Assembly: GCA_035606915.1 (NCBI GenBank)
Contig: DATNDU010000037.1
Span: 1-37,614, forward strand
Length of the DNA stretch: 37,614 nt
Reading direction: 5' to 3'
Origin: Roseiarcus sp035606915
Lineage (GTDB): Bacteria; Pseudomonadota; Alphaproteobacteria; Rhizobiales; Beijerinckiaceae
Made by a program: the position numbers and the translations under genes. Numbering within the stretch: the stretch's first letter is position 1; every line of letters starts with the position of its first letter. The notes under the pieces were generated by a model that saw nothing but the letters and a program-made list of their open reading frames with translations, ran no database searches and had not been told where the DNA came from. Below, piece after piece: positions 24,607 to 33,215 of this stretch.

Positions 24607-26138
24607 GATTTGGTCCCATATTGACGCATGATCGACGCCATGATCTTCTCCTGGCTTGCTTCCCTGGCGGGCATCTCGTCGACGAAGCGGCCTTCGTTCA
24701 TCACATAGATGCGGTCGCAGACGCCGAGCAACTCGGGCATCTCCGAGGACAGCACGATCACGCCCTTGCCCTGCGCCGCCAGCTCGTTGATGATGCCGTA
24801 GATCTCATATTTGGCCCCGACGTCGATGCCGCGCGTCGGCTCGTCGAGGATCAGCACCTTCGGTTCCGTAAACAGCCATTTCGCCAGCACCACCTTCTGC
24901 TGGTTGCCGCCGGAAAGATTGACGACGCGCTGATGGATGCTCGGCGTGCGGATGCGCAGCGCCTGCCGGTAGCGGCTCGCCACCGCCACTTCCCGCGCCT
25001 CGTCGATGACGCCCTGCTGCGAGACGCCTTCGAGATTGGCGAGCGTGATATTGGTGCGCACCTCCTCGGTCAGCACCAGCCCCAGCACCTTGCGATCCTC
25101 GGTGACATAGGCGAGCCCCTGGGCGATCGCTTTCTCGATCGTCGAAAGATCGAGCTTGCGGCCTTCGAGCGTCGCCGTGCCCCTGATGTTGCGGCCATAG
25201 GCGCGGCCGAACACGCTCATCGCCAGTTCCGTGCGCCCTGCCCCCATCAGCCCGGCGATGCCGATCACCTCGCCGCGCCGCACATGCAGGCTCACCCCCT
25301 TGATGACCTCGCGCCCAGAGTGTTGCGGATGCTCGACCCACCAATCGTCGATGCGGAACAACTCCGCGCCGATCTCGACGTTGCGCGGCGGATAGCGGTC
25401 GGTCATCTCGCGCCCGACCATGCCCTTGATGATCCGGCTTTCGAGGATCGGCTCCTTGGCGGTGTCGAGCGTCTCCACCGTCGAGCCGTCGCGCAGAATG
25501 GTGATCTTGTCGGCGACCTTGGCGATCTCGTTGAGTTTGTGGGAAATCAGGATCGAGGTCATGCCCTGCGCCTTGAACTCCAGCAGCAGATTGAGCAGCG
25601 CGGCGCTGTCGGCCTCGTTGAGGCTGGCGGTCGGCTCGTCGAGAATGAGCAGCTTCACCTGTTTGGCGAGCGCCTTGGCGATCTCGACCAGTTGCTGCTT
25701 GCCGACGCCGATATTCGTAATCAGCGTGTTGGGCGATTCGCGTAAGCCGACTTTCGTCATCAGGGCGCGCGCGCGCTGGAAGCATTGCGTCCAGTCGATA
25801 ACGCCGCCGGCGGCGGTCTCGTTGCCGAGGAAAATGTTCTCGGCGATCGACAATTGCGGCGCCAGCGCCAGTTCCTGGTGGATGATGATGATGCCCAGAT
25901 GCTCGCTGTCGCCGATCGCCGCGAACTTGCGCACCTCGCCCCGATAGACGATATCGCCCTGGTAGGTTCCGGCCGGATGGACGCCCGAAAGCACCTTCAT
26001 CAGCGTCGATTTGCCAGCCCCGTTCTCGCCGCAGATGGCGTGAATCTCGCCCTCTTCGACCATCAGGTTGACGTCGCTCAGCGCCTTCACGCCGGGAAAC
26101 GTCTTGGTGATGCCCCGCATTTCCAGAATCGCGGCCAT
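24603..26138 (-). CDS. gguA: Multiple-monosaccharide ABC transporter ATP-binding protein GguA
   Basis: A 511-residue tandem ATPase of the RbsA/XylG class. The first half has Walker A GENGAGKST (37-45), the signature variant IGVGKQQLVEI and Walker B LLILDEPTASL. The second half has a degenerate Walker A (GLMGAGRTEL), the canonical signature LSGGNQQKVVLAKWL and Walker B LILDEPTRGID. One active and one degenerate site is normal for this family. ATG 26138 has GGGAGGG 4 bases upstream. An intrinsic terminator separates it from chvE, and its stop overlaps gguB. Confidence 0.95.
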   Translation of the reverse strand: MAAILEMRGITKTFPGVKALSDVNLMVEEGEIHAICGENGAGKSTLMKVLSGVHPAGTYQGDIVYRGEVRKFAAIGDSEHLGIIIIHQELALAPQLSIAENIFLGNETAAGGVIDWTQCFQRARALMTKVGLRESPNTLITNIGVGKQQLVEIAKALAKQVKLLILDEPTASLNEADSAALLNLLLEFKAQGMTSILISHKLNEIAKVADKITILRDGSTVETLDTAKEPILESRIIKGMVGREMTDRYPPRNVEIGAELFRIDDWWVEHPQHSGREVIKGVSLHVRRGEVIGIAGLMGAGRTELAMSVFGRAYGRNIRGTATLEGRKLDLSTIEKAIAQGLAYVTEDRKVLGLVLTEEVRTNITLANLEGVSQQGVIDEAREVAVASRYRQALRIRTPSIHQRVVNLSGGNQQKVVLAKWLFTEPKVLILDEPTRGIDVGAKYEIYGIINELAAQGKGVIVLSSEMPELLGVCDRIYVMNEGRFVDEMPAREASQEKIMASIMRQYGTKS

Positions 26139-26190
26139 GCGCCCTCCCTGGGAGTCAGTCTGCCGCAAGCCGTGACGCGGCGCCAGAGTC

Positions 26191-26216
26191 AAAAAAGGCC
26201 CGCGCGAGCGCGGGCC
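26191..26216 (-). terminator. Intrinsic terminator between chvE and gguA
   Basis: On the minus strand a GC stem (arms GGCCCGCGC at 26197-26205 and GCGCGGGCC at 26208-26216, effectively 8 bp with a 4-base loop) is followed by six T (26191-26196). It lies 18 bases after the chvE stop and would make the binding-protein message more abundant than the ATPase and permease message. Confidence 0.88.
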
Positions 26217-26234
26217 CAGGAGTTCGCCGCGCTA

Positions 26235-27299
26235 TTACTGAAGCTGGCTGAGCTTGTAATAGCCGGAGTCGACCAGCACATGCTTCCAGTTCGAGGCGTT
26301 GACCAGCACCGGCTTCAAGAGGTAGGAGGGAACGATCTTGACCTTGTTGTTATAGGTCTTGGTGTCGTTGATCTCCGGCTGCTTGCCCTGGAGCACCGCG
26401 TCGACCATGTCGGCGGCGACCTTGGCGAGGTTGCGGGTGTCCTTGAAGATCGACGAGTATTGCTCGTGAGCGATAATCGACTTGATCGACGGGATTTCGC
26501 TATCCTGGCCGGTGATGATCGGGAACGGCGTCCCGGCGGTGCCGTAGCCGACGCTCTTCAGCGCCGCCAGAATGCCGATCGACAAGCCGTCATAAGGCGA
26601 CAGCACGGCGTCGACGTGCCGCTTGGTGTAATAGGCGGAGAGCAGGTTCTCCATGCGCGACTGCGCGGTGGCCGCGTCCCAGCGCAGCGTCGCCACCTTG
26701 TCCATGCCCGTCTGCTTGGACTGGATGACCAATGTGCCGTTGTCGATCTCCGGCTGCAACACGCTCATCGCGCCGTTGTAGAAGAAGAAGGCGTTGTTGT
26801 CGTCGGCCGAGCCGCCGAACAGTTCGAGGTTGAACGGCCCCTTCTTGCCGGCGTCGACGCCGAGGCCGTGCAACACCGACTTGCCCTGCTCGACGCCGAC
26901 CTGGAAATTGTCGAAGGTGGCGTAATAGTCGACGTTCGCTGAGCCGACGATGAGGCGGTCGTAGGAAATGACCTTGATGCCGGCGTCATGCGCCTGCTGG
27001 AGCGCGTCCGACAGCGTCGTGCCGTCGATCGCCGCGATCACCAGCACCTTCTCCTTCTTGGTAATCATATTCTCGACCTGGTTGAGCTGGGTCGGAATGT
27101 CGTTGTCGGCGTATTGAAGGTCGGCCTTGTAGCCCATCGCCTCCAGCGATTTCACCATATTGTTGCCGTCGGCGATCCAGCGCGCGGAGGATTTGGTCGG
27201 CATGGAAATGCCGATGGTGCCCTTGTCCGCCGCCTGAGCCATGCTGGCCCACGCCAATGCGCCGAGCGCGACCGCGGTCGCGAGCGTCTTGATACCCAT
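26235..27299 (-). CDS. chvE: Periplasmic multiple-sugar-binding protein ChvE
   Basis: A 354-residue periplasmic protein with a signal peptide cleaved at about AQA-AD (residues 23-24). The mature start GTIGISMPTKSSARWIADGN and the segments YADNDIPTQLNQVENMI, YDRLIVGSANVDYYATFDN and LELFGGSADDNNAFFFYNGA are typical of ChvE, which binds galactose, glucose, arabinose, xylose and other monosaccharides. In Agrobacterium it also signals to VirA, but no vir genes are in this window. GGAGGAAACGC precedes the ATG. The LysR gene gbpR diverges, and gguA-gguB follow after a terminator. Confidence 0.95.
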   Translation of the reverse strand: MGIKTLATAVALGALAWASMAQAADKGTIGISMPTKSSARWIADGNNMVKSLEAMGYKADLQYADNDIPTQLNQVENMITKKEKVLVIAAIDGTTLSDALQQAHDAGIKVISYDRLIVGSANVDYYATFDNFQVGVEQGKSVLHGLGVDAGKKGPFNLELFGGSADDNNAFFFYNGAMSVLQPEIDNGTLVIQSKQTGMDKVATLRWDAATAQSRMENLLSAYYTKRHVDAVLSPYDGLSIGILAALKSVGYGTAGTPFPIITGQDSEIPSIKSIIAHEQYSSIFKDTRNLAKVAADMVDAVLQGKQPEINDTKTYNNKVKIVPSYLLKPVLVNASNWKHVLVDSGYYKLSQLQ

Positions 27300-27391
27300 G
27301 CGTTTCCTCCCGTCGAGTGATGCTGCCCGAGCCCGCTTAGGCGCGCGACCGACCGGCGCGCCGGGTAACCCCGCCGCGCCCGTGACTGGTC

Positions 27392-27458
27392 TTCGTAGAG
27401 ACTTCGGTATGACAGTCAAATGCGATGAGTGACGCAACCTATCCACTTCTGTTATAAG
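27392..27458. promoter_or_regulatory. Divergent chvE/gbpR promoter region (predicted)
   Basis: For gbpR, GTGACG (27429-27434) and TATAAG (27453-27458) are 18 bases apart. For chvE on the minus strand, TTGACT (27420-27415) is 17 bases from TACGAA (27397-27392). A short dyad ACTT-N7-AAGT overlaps the gbpR -10 element and could be a LysR half-site pair. All of this is by eye; weak consensus in this GC-rich background keeps confidence low. Confidence 0.35.
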
Positions 27459-27483
27459 TATGCGTCCTTTCGCGAGTCCGCCC

Positions 27484-28440
27484 ATGCCCAAGGCCGAACC
27501 CCGCTTGCGCCCGCCGCCGCAGAGCCGGCTGAAGCTGGCGCAATTGCGGCTGGTGGCGGCGATCGAGGACTGCGGCTCGGTCAGCGCCGCCGCCCAGGCG
27601 CTCAACATGTCGCAGCCGGCAGCCTCGCGCCTGGTCGCCGAGGTCGAGGCGGCGTTCGGCGCCTCGTTGTGCGAGCGGTTGGCGCGCGGCGTGCGGTTGA
27701 CGCCGGTTGGCGCGGCGCTCGCCCGCCACGCCCGCTCGGTGTTGTTGCAATTGGCAGAGGCCGAGCGCGAGCTAGGCGATCTCAAGGAGGGCCGGCGCGG
27801 CGCGGTCTTCGTCGGCGCCGTCAGCGGCCCGGCCTTCGACGTCATGCCGGCCGCCGTGCTCGAAGTGCGCGCGCGGGCGCCCGAGATTGAGCTGTCGGTG
27901 AAGATCGACAGTTCCAACGTGTTGGCGCGCGATCTGCTCGCCGGACGGCTCGATCTGATGTTGGCGCGCGTGCCCGACGATCTCGACGCCGATGAGTTCG
28001 ATGCTTACGCCCTCGGCATCGAGGAGGCGCGTCTGATCGTGCGGCGCGACCATGCGCTGCTGGCGCGTGGCGTGGCGAAGCTGGCGGACGTCGCGGCTTT
28101 CGAATGGGTGATGCAGCCGCGCGGCACGCCGCTCCGGCGCGCCATCGAGGGCCTGTTCCTGGCCGCCAATCTCGCGCCGCCGCGCCGGTTGCTCGCCACC
28201 ACCTCGTTGACGATGACGATGATGACCGTCGCCAGGGCCGACGCCATCGCCGCCGTCAGCCATGAGGTGGCGCGCTTCGTCTGCGAGGCTGCGGCGCCGG
28301 GGGCGCTGGCGGTGCTGCCGACGGCGTTCTCGCTCGTCGTGCAGCCGTTCAGCCTCGTCTCGGCGCGCAGCCGGCCGCTGTCGCCGGCGGCGCGCACGGT
28401 CTACGAAACGGTTCTTCGGCTGGCGGCGGGGGCGCGTTAG
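27484..28440 (+). CDS. gbpR: LysR-type transcriptional regulator, GbpR-like
   Basis: A 318-residue LysR regulator. The winged helix has SVSAAAQALNMSQPAASRLVAEVE (about residues 28-51), with the effector domain from about residue 85. In Agrobacterium, gbpR lies beside chvE and controls it in response to galactose-type sugars, and the divergent position here matches. ATG 27484 is chosen because the predicted -10 element lies at 27453-27458; an in-frame ATG at 27460 would be within or before the transcript start. No clear ribosome-binding sequence precedes either. It is followed by the second liv operon on the same strand, 128 bases away. Confidence 0.85.
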   Translation: MPKAEPRLRPPPQSRLKLAQLRLVAAIEDCGSVSAAAQALNMSQPAASRLVAEVEAAFGASLCERLARGVRLTPVGAALARHARSVLLQLAEAERELGDLKEGRRGAVFVGAVSGPAFDVMPAAVLEVRARAPEIELSVKIDSSNVLARDLLAGRLDLMLARVPDDLDADEFDAYALGIEEARLIVRRDHALLARGVAKLADVAAFEWVMQPRGTPLRRAIEGLFLAANLAPPRRLLATTSLTMTMMTVARADAIAAVSHEVARFVCEAAAPGALAVLPTAFSLVVQPFSLVSARSRPLSPAARTVYETVLRLAAGAR

Positions 28441-28568
28441 CCGGCGCCGCCCCGGAGACCGGCGCCGGCCGCATCGCGGTCGAGAAAGCCGCGCCGGACG
28501 AGGCGGCGGGCCTTTACAAGCGCTGGCGACGATGATTTGACACGCCCGCGGGGCATGGGGGGCGCAGC

Positions 28569-29322
28569 GTGCAGGCAAACGGGGACGATATCCTCGTCAC
28601 TGAGGGGCTCGGCAAGTCCTTCGGCGATTTCAAGGCCGTTTCCGATGTGAGTTTGCGCGTCCGGCGCGGCTCCATCCACGCGCTGATCGGGCCCAACGGA
28701 GCCGGCAAGACCACCTGCTTCAACATGCTGAGCAAATTCATCCGTCCAACCGAAGGACGGATCGTCTATAACGGCCGCGACATCACCGCCACCGCGCCGG
28801 CGGATGTGGCGCGGCTCGGCCTCGTCCGCTCGTTCCAGATTTCCGCCGTCTTCCCGCATCTGACCGCATTGGAGAACGTGCGCGTCGCCCTCCAGCGTCA
28901 GCGCGGCGACAATTTCGACTTCTGGCGCTCCAAGCGCATCCTCGCCCGCTACGACGCCCGGGCGCGCGAACTGCTCGCCGAGGTCGGCCTCGCCGATTTC
29001 GCCCATGCGCTGGCGAGCGAGATTTCCTATGGCCGCAAGCGCGCGCTGGAGATCGCCACCACGCTGGCGCTGGAGCCGGAGATGATGCTGCTCGACGAGC
29101 CGATGGCCGGCATGGGTCATGAGGACATCGACCGCATCGTGCAACTGATCCGCCGCGTCTCCGCCAACCGCACGGTGCTGATGGTCGAGCATAATCTCCA
29201 GGTGGTGCAACATCTCTCGGACGTCATCACGGTGCTGACGCGCGGTCGCGTGCTGGCGGAGGGAGATTATGCGACCGTATCCGAGAACCCGGAAGTGAAA
29301 GCCGCCTATCTCGGGGTCGGGA

Positions 29323-29330
<8 letters not shown>
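28569..29330 (+). CDS. livG: Second branched-chain amino acid-type ABC transporter, ATP-binding protein LivG
   Basis: A 253-residue ATPase of the LivG branch. Walker A is GPNGAGKTT, the signature is ISYGRKRALEIA (the LivG/urea-transporter variant), Walker B is MMLLDEPMAGM and the H-loop is MVEHNL. The GTG start has a GGGGGG purine run upstream. The stop overlaps the livF start by 8 bases. It is the first gene of livG-F-H-M, an order opposite to the minus-strand cluster at 3.7-8.3 kb. No binding-protein gene accompanies it within the window. Confidence 0.92.
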
Positions 29331-30030
<700 letters not shown>

Positions 30031-30051
30031 GCCCCGCCGCAACGCCCCGCG

Positions 30052-30206
30052 CCGTCATGCCCGGGCTTGTCCCGGGCATCCACGCCGCGACGCGACGCCG
30101 CGCATTGTGCCTTGCGACGCGCCCATGCTGCCGGCGCCTCGGCCCGTCCCGCCAACGGCGTTGCGCTCGTTGGCGTGGATGCCTGGGACAAGCCCGGGCA
30201 TGACGG
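30052..30206. repeat. Inverted pair of Rhizobiales-type palindromic repeats inside the second liv operon
   Basis: Two 35-base units face each other: 30052-30086 and 30172-30206. The right arm is the reverse complement of the left with one mismatch (34 of 35). Each unit has an inner palindrome (CCCGGGCTTGTCCCGGG). They are 85 bases apart, and the middle holds no open frame of note. Copies of this unit are common between genes in this order. In RNA the pair could form a long stem between livF and livH. Confidence 0.85.
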
Positions 30207-30234
30207 AGAGCGCGGCGGGCGCCAAGGTCGCGCA

Positions 30235-31122
30235 ATGCTGCTGACCCTCTCCATCTCGCCGATGCAACTGTTCGGCCAGTTGCTGATCGGCCTCATCAAC
30301 GGCTCGTTCTATGCGCTGCTGAGCCTCGGCCTCGCCGTCATTTTCGGCATGCTCAACGTCGTCAATTTCGCTCATGGCGCGTTTTATATGGTCGGCGCCT
30401 TCACCGCCTATTTCCTGCTGCACTATGCCGGCGCCAATTATTGGTGGGCGCTGATCCTGTCGCCGCTGATCGTCGGCGGTCTCGGCGCGCTCAGCGAGCG
30501 GCTGTTCATTCGCCGCATCGCCATGCTCGACCCGCTCTACGGCCTGTTGCTGACCTTCGGCATGGCGCTGGTCATCGAGGGCCTGTTCCAGAACGAGTTC
30601 GGCTCCTCCGGCAAACCCTACCCGACGCCGGCCCTGCTCTCCGGCGGCTATCTGCTGCCGTTCATGTATCTGCCCAAATATCGCGCCTGGGTCATCGTCT
30701 GTTCCTTCGTCGTCTGCATGGCGACGTGGTTCGCCATCGAGAAGACGCGGCTCGGCGCCTATCTGCGCGCGGCAACTGAGAACCCGACGCTGGTGCGCGC
30801 CTTCGGCATCAACGTGCCGTTGATGATTACCGCCACTTACGGCTTCGGCGTCGCGCTGGCGGCGCTTGCCGGCGTGCTCGCGGCGCCGATCTATCAGGTC
30901 AGGCCCGGCATGGGCGCCGACACTATCGCGGTGGTGTTCGCCGTGGTGGTGATCGGCGGCATGGGCTCGATCCTCGGCTCGATCCTCACCGGCTTCGCGC
31001 TCGGCGTCATCGAGGGCCTGACCAAAGTCGTCTATCCCGAGGCCTCCAATACCGTAGTGTTTGTCATTATGGCCATCGTGCTCATCATCCGGCCTTCGGG
31101 CCTGTTCGGACGCGCGACATGA
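30235..31122 (+). CDS. livH: Second branched-chain amino acid-type ABC transporter, permease LivH
   Basis: A 295-residue inner-membrane permease with LivH features: LINGSFYALLSLGLAVIFGM, NVVNFAHGAFYMVGAF and the C-terminal VVFAVVVIGGMGSILGSILTG. ATG 30235 has AAGGT about 7 bases upstream. The open frame runs upstream through the inverted repeat, but that part is repeat-derived and is left out. The stop overlaps the livM start by ATGA. It forms the channel with LivM. Confidence 0.92.
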   Translation: MLLTLSISPMQLFGQLLIGLINGSFYALLSLGLAVIFGMLNVVNFAHGAFYMVGAFTAYFLLHYAGANYWWALILSPLIVGGLGALSERLFIRRIAMLDPLYGLLLTFGMALVIEGLFQNEFGSSGKPYPTPALLSGGYLLPFMYLPKYRAWVIVCSFVVCMATWFAIEKTRLGAYLRAATENPTLVRAFGINVPLMITATYGFGVALAALAGVLAAPIYQVRPGMGADTIAVVFAVVVIGGMGSILGSILTGFALGVIEGLTKVVYPEASNTVVFVIMAIVLIIRPSGLFGRAT

Positions 31123-32081
31123 CCGCGCTCACCGCAACCCCGGCGCGCGCCCAGCATGAGGGCCGCGATTACGCCATCGCCGCTGTGCTGATGGTGGCGC
31201 TGATCGCAGCCGCGCCGTTCTTCGCCTATCCGTTCTTCGTCATGGAGATGCTGTGCATCGCGCTGTTCGCCTGTGCGTTCAATCTCCTGCTCGGCTATGT
31301 CGGGTTGCTGTCGTTCGGCCATGCGATGTTTCTCGGCTTGGCGAGCTATGTCTCGGCGCACGCCGCGAAAGTCTGGGGCTTAGACCCGCTGCTGTCGATC
31401 GCCAGCGGCGTCGCGGTGGCGGCGGGGCTCGGCCTGGTCTCCGGCGCGTTGGCGATCCGCAGCAAGGGCATCTATTTCGCCATGATTACCGTGGCGTTGT
31501 CGCAGATGGTCTATTTCTATTGTGTCGAGGCGCCGTTCACCCACGGCGAGGACGGCATCCAGTCGGTGCCGCAAGGCCATGTGCTGGGCCTGCTCGATCT
31601 GTCCAAAACGATGCAGCTTTACACGTTCGTGGCGATCGTCTTCCTGGTCGGCTTCTTCATCATCTATCGCACCGTCAACTCGCCGTTCGGCGAGATCCTG
31701 AAGGCGATCCGCGAGAACGAGCCGCGGGCGATTTCGCTCGGCTATCGCGTGCAGCTCTACAAGCTGACGGCCTTCGTGCTGTCGGCGGCGCTGGCGGGGC
31801 TCGGCGGGGCTACGAAAGCGCTGGTGGTGCAGAACGCCTCGCTCAGCGACGTCGGCTTCCAGATGTCGGGCGAGGTGGTGCTGATGACGCTGCTCGGCGG
31901 CATGGGGACGCTCTACGGCCCGGTGGTCGGCGCGGTGGTGGTGGTGTCGATGCAGAACTATCTCGCCCAATCGGGCGAGTGGGTGACGGTGATCCAGGGC
32001 GCGGTGTTCGTCGCCTGCGTGCTGCTGTTTCGCCGCGGCATTATCGGCGAGATCGCACATTGGGCGGGGTGGGAATTGTAG
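31119..32081 (+). CDS. livM: Second branched-chain amino acid-type ABC transporter, permease LivM
   Basis: A 320-residue inner-membrane permease with LivM features: GYVGLLSFGHAMFLGLASY, the large loop with EAPFTHGEDGIQSVPQGHV, and SGEVVLMTLLGGMGTLYGPV near the C-terminus. The ATG overlaps the livH stop by 4 bases. It is the last gene of the livG-F-H-M cluster. A pseudogene on the minus strand follows only 13 bases later. The substrate is unknown because the binding protein is elsewhere. Confidence 0.92.
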   Translation: MTALTATPARAQHEGRDYAIAAVLMVALIAAAPFFAYPFFVMEMLCIALFACAFNLLLGYVGLLSFGHAMFLGLASYVSAHAAKVWGLDPLLSIASGVAVAAGLGLVSGALAIRSKGIYFAMITVALSQMVYFYCVEAPFTHGEDGIQSVPQGHVLGLLDLSKTMQLYTFVAIVFLVGFFIIYRTVNSPFGEILKAIRENEPRAISLGYRVQLYKLTAFVLSAALAGLGGATKALVVQNASLSDVGFQMSGEVVLMTLLGGMGTLYGPVVGAVVVVSMQNYLAQSGEWVTVIQGAVFVACVLLFRRGIIGEIAHWAGWEL

Positions 32082-32093
32082 CGGCGGGCTCGC

Positions 32094-32471
32094 TTATTTC
32101 GCCGGGAAGAGCAGCGCCAGGCTGACGCGCAACTGCCAGTTCGGCGCGCCGTCCGGGCGCACGACGTTGTAGTAGCCGGACAGCGAAGCGTTGACCGGCT
32201 GATCGCCGAGCTTGAAAACACGGCCACCGCCGCCGCCAAGCGGCACGGTCCATTTGTTGTCCCCCGGCGCCTGTTCGCCGTCATGATCGGCGCCGACGTC
32301 AGAAACCAGCCGTACGGCATGTTATAGTTGACAAAGGGCTGGGCGAGGAAAGTATTGACGGATGGGCGCGACGGATCGCCCCCCGACCGACGATTGATTG
32401 TTGGGAAGAACGCCAATCACCCAGGAGCCCGGCGTCGGCGGGTTCGGCGCCTGGCGCAAGGCGGGCGGCAT
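32094..32471 (-). pseudogene. Frameshifted 3' remnant of a MetA-pathway-type outer-membrane transporter gene
   Basis: Joining three minus-strand segments gives one protein tail. 32471 to about 32385 reads PPTPGSWVIGVLPNNQSS. About 32380 to 32275, in another frame, reads PSVNTFLAQPFVNYNMPYG. About 32270 to the TAA at 32094, back in the first frame, reads NKWTVPLGGG, SLSGYYNVVRPDG and WQLRVSLALLFP. This series is typical of the C-terminus of the transporter/phenol MetA-type outer-membrane family. One extra base near the six-C run at 32379-32384 and about a 4-base loss near 32270-32278 explain the shifts. The N-terminal half is missing, because the preceding gene starts its own frame at 32490. 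The family assignment is by recall of conserved segments. Confidence 0.75.
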
Positions 32472-32489
32472 GGTCGAGGCGCCAAAAGG

Positions 32490-32942
32490 TTAGCGCGAAT
32501 AGCGGTACATGCCGCGCCCGGTGCGCTGGATCAGCCCCGCCTGGTTCATGCGCGACAGGATGACCGAGAGATTGCCGGGCGAGACGGTGAGGCCGTAATC
32601 ATCGAGCGCGGTCTGCAATTCACGCACCGACGCCTCGTTCTCCTTGAGAATGGCGAGCAGCATTTCCTGCGGGCTCGCGCCGCCGTCGCCGGGGCGCGCG
32701 TTGTCGACGCTCCTTACGTCGCTCCGGCCAAAACTTACAACATTGGAGTCGAGCGCCTGCGCCGTTGGCGCCAGCGCGTCCATCATCGCGTCGCGGGCGG
32801 CGCGCTCGGCCTCGATGCCTTCCGGCTTGCCTTCCAGCCGCGCCACCGCCCACGCCAGGGCATAGGCGCGTTCGACGGCGTCGTTGAGCTGCTGCTTCAG
32901 CCGCACGATGGCCGTCCGATCGCCGAACTCCGTCGCGGCCAT
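32490..32942 (-). CDS. Hypothetical protein with C-terminal winged-helix-like domain
   Basis: A 150-residue protein starting at ATG 32942, preceded by GGGGCGGGC. The N-terminal part (residues about 10-45) is a helix rich in Glu, Arg and Ala that could form a coiled coil. A flexible Asp/Ser/Gly-rich linker follows. The last 65 residues read as a winged helix: PQEMLLAILKENEASVRELQ, then SPGNLSVILSRMNQAGLI and the wing QRTGRGMYRYS. This suggests a DNA-binding regulator, but no named family is recognised. The frame extends 37 codons upstream into the AT-rich divergent region; that extension is unlikely. It diverges from the small membrane protein gene at 33216. Confidence 0.7.
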   Translation of the reverse strand: MAATEFGDRTAIVRLKQQLNDAVERAYALAWAVARLEGKPEGIEAERAARDAMMDALAPTAQALDSNVVSFGRSDVRSVDNARPGDGGASPQEMLLAILKENEASVRELQTALDDYGLTVSPGNLSVILSRMNQAGLIQRTGRGMYRYSR

Positions 32943-33097
32943 GCCCGCCCCGCCCCCAACGCAAACGCTAAGTGTAAATTTTCTACTACCAATCTTCGCA
33001 CCTGACAACAAGACAACATTGCGGCGAGATCGGGCATGCGAATTTTTAGACAATTAGTGTACATACCAAGAACATAACGAGGTGCACGCCTATCAAC

Positions 33098-33112
33098 TTA
33101 ACGATACGTTAA
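33098..33112. promoter_or_regulatory. CtrA-type box TTAA-N7-TTAACC in a 15-bp dyad
   Basis: TTAACGATACGTTAACC matches the CtrA consensus TTAA-N7-TTAA with the extra CC. It is also a dyad TTAACG-ATA-CGTTAA (33098-33112). It lies about 156 bases upstream of the minus-strand winged-helix gene start and about 103 bases before the plus-strand gene. CtrA is the alphaproteobacterial cell-cycle regulator, and its role here is inferred from the sequence match. Confidence 0.6.
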
Positions 33113-33129
33113 CCACCTAGGCGAAAATA

Positions 33130-33138
33130 TGTGGAAAA
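33130..33138 (-). promoter_or_regulatory. DnaA-box-like site
   Basis: TGTGGAAAA on the plus strand is TTTTCCACA on the minus strand, which fits the relaxed DnaA consensus TTWTNCACA. It is a single copy between the two 15-bp dyads. One match in about 150 AT-rich bases is not rare, so significance rests on the combination with the neighbouring sites. Confidence 0.4.
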
Positions 33139-33152
33139 CTCGTCGATAAGAG

Positions 33153-33167
33153 TTTACGAATCGTAAA
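33153..33167. promoter_or_regulatory. Second 15-bp dyad TTTACGA-A-TCGTAAA with a GANTC site at its centre
   Basis: A perfect palindrome around one base, matching the first dyad (33098-33112) at 11 of 15 positions; both fit TTnACGAnnCGTnAA. The centre GAATC is a CcrM methylation site (GANTC). Centres of the two dyads are 55 bases apart, near five helical turns. A third, looser pair ATGTTG/CAACAT flanks 33170-33192. The site is 49 bases before the plus-strand ATG. Confidence 0.5.
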
Positions 33168-33215
33168 TCATGTTGTAGGAAATTTTCAACATCGCGAACG
33201 ACAAGGCCGACGCCA

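Noticed and set aside
27300..27917. N-terminal extension of the ChvE frame by 206 codons
   Set aside because: The signal peptide and GGAGGAAA ribosome-binding sequence fix the start at 27299; the extension overlaps the promoter region and gbpR.
28441..28568. Possible tail of a protein ending LYKRW before the second livG
   Set aside because: One frame reads plausibly for about 30 codons, but there is no start, family or motif; it is too short to call a remnant.
30067..30234. N-terminal extension of the second LivH by 56 codons
   Set aside because: The extension is made of the inverted repeat; the ATG at 30235 has a ribosome-binding sequence and matches LivH length.
33050..33200. Chromosome origin of replication
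   Set aside because: DnaA-like box, GANTC and CtrA box suggest oriC, but only one DnaA box was seen, none of the usual origin neighbours such as hemE or dnaA are nearby, and GC skew was not computed.
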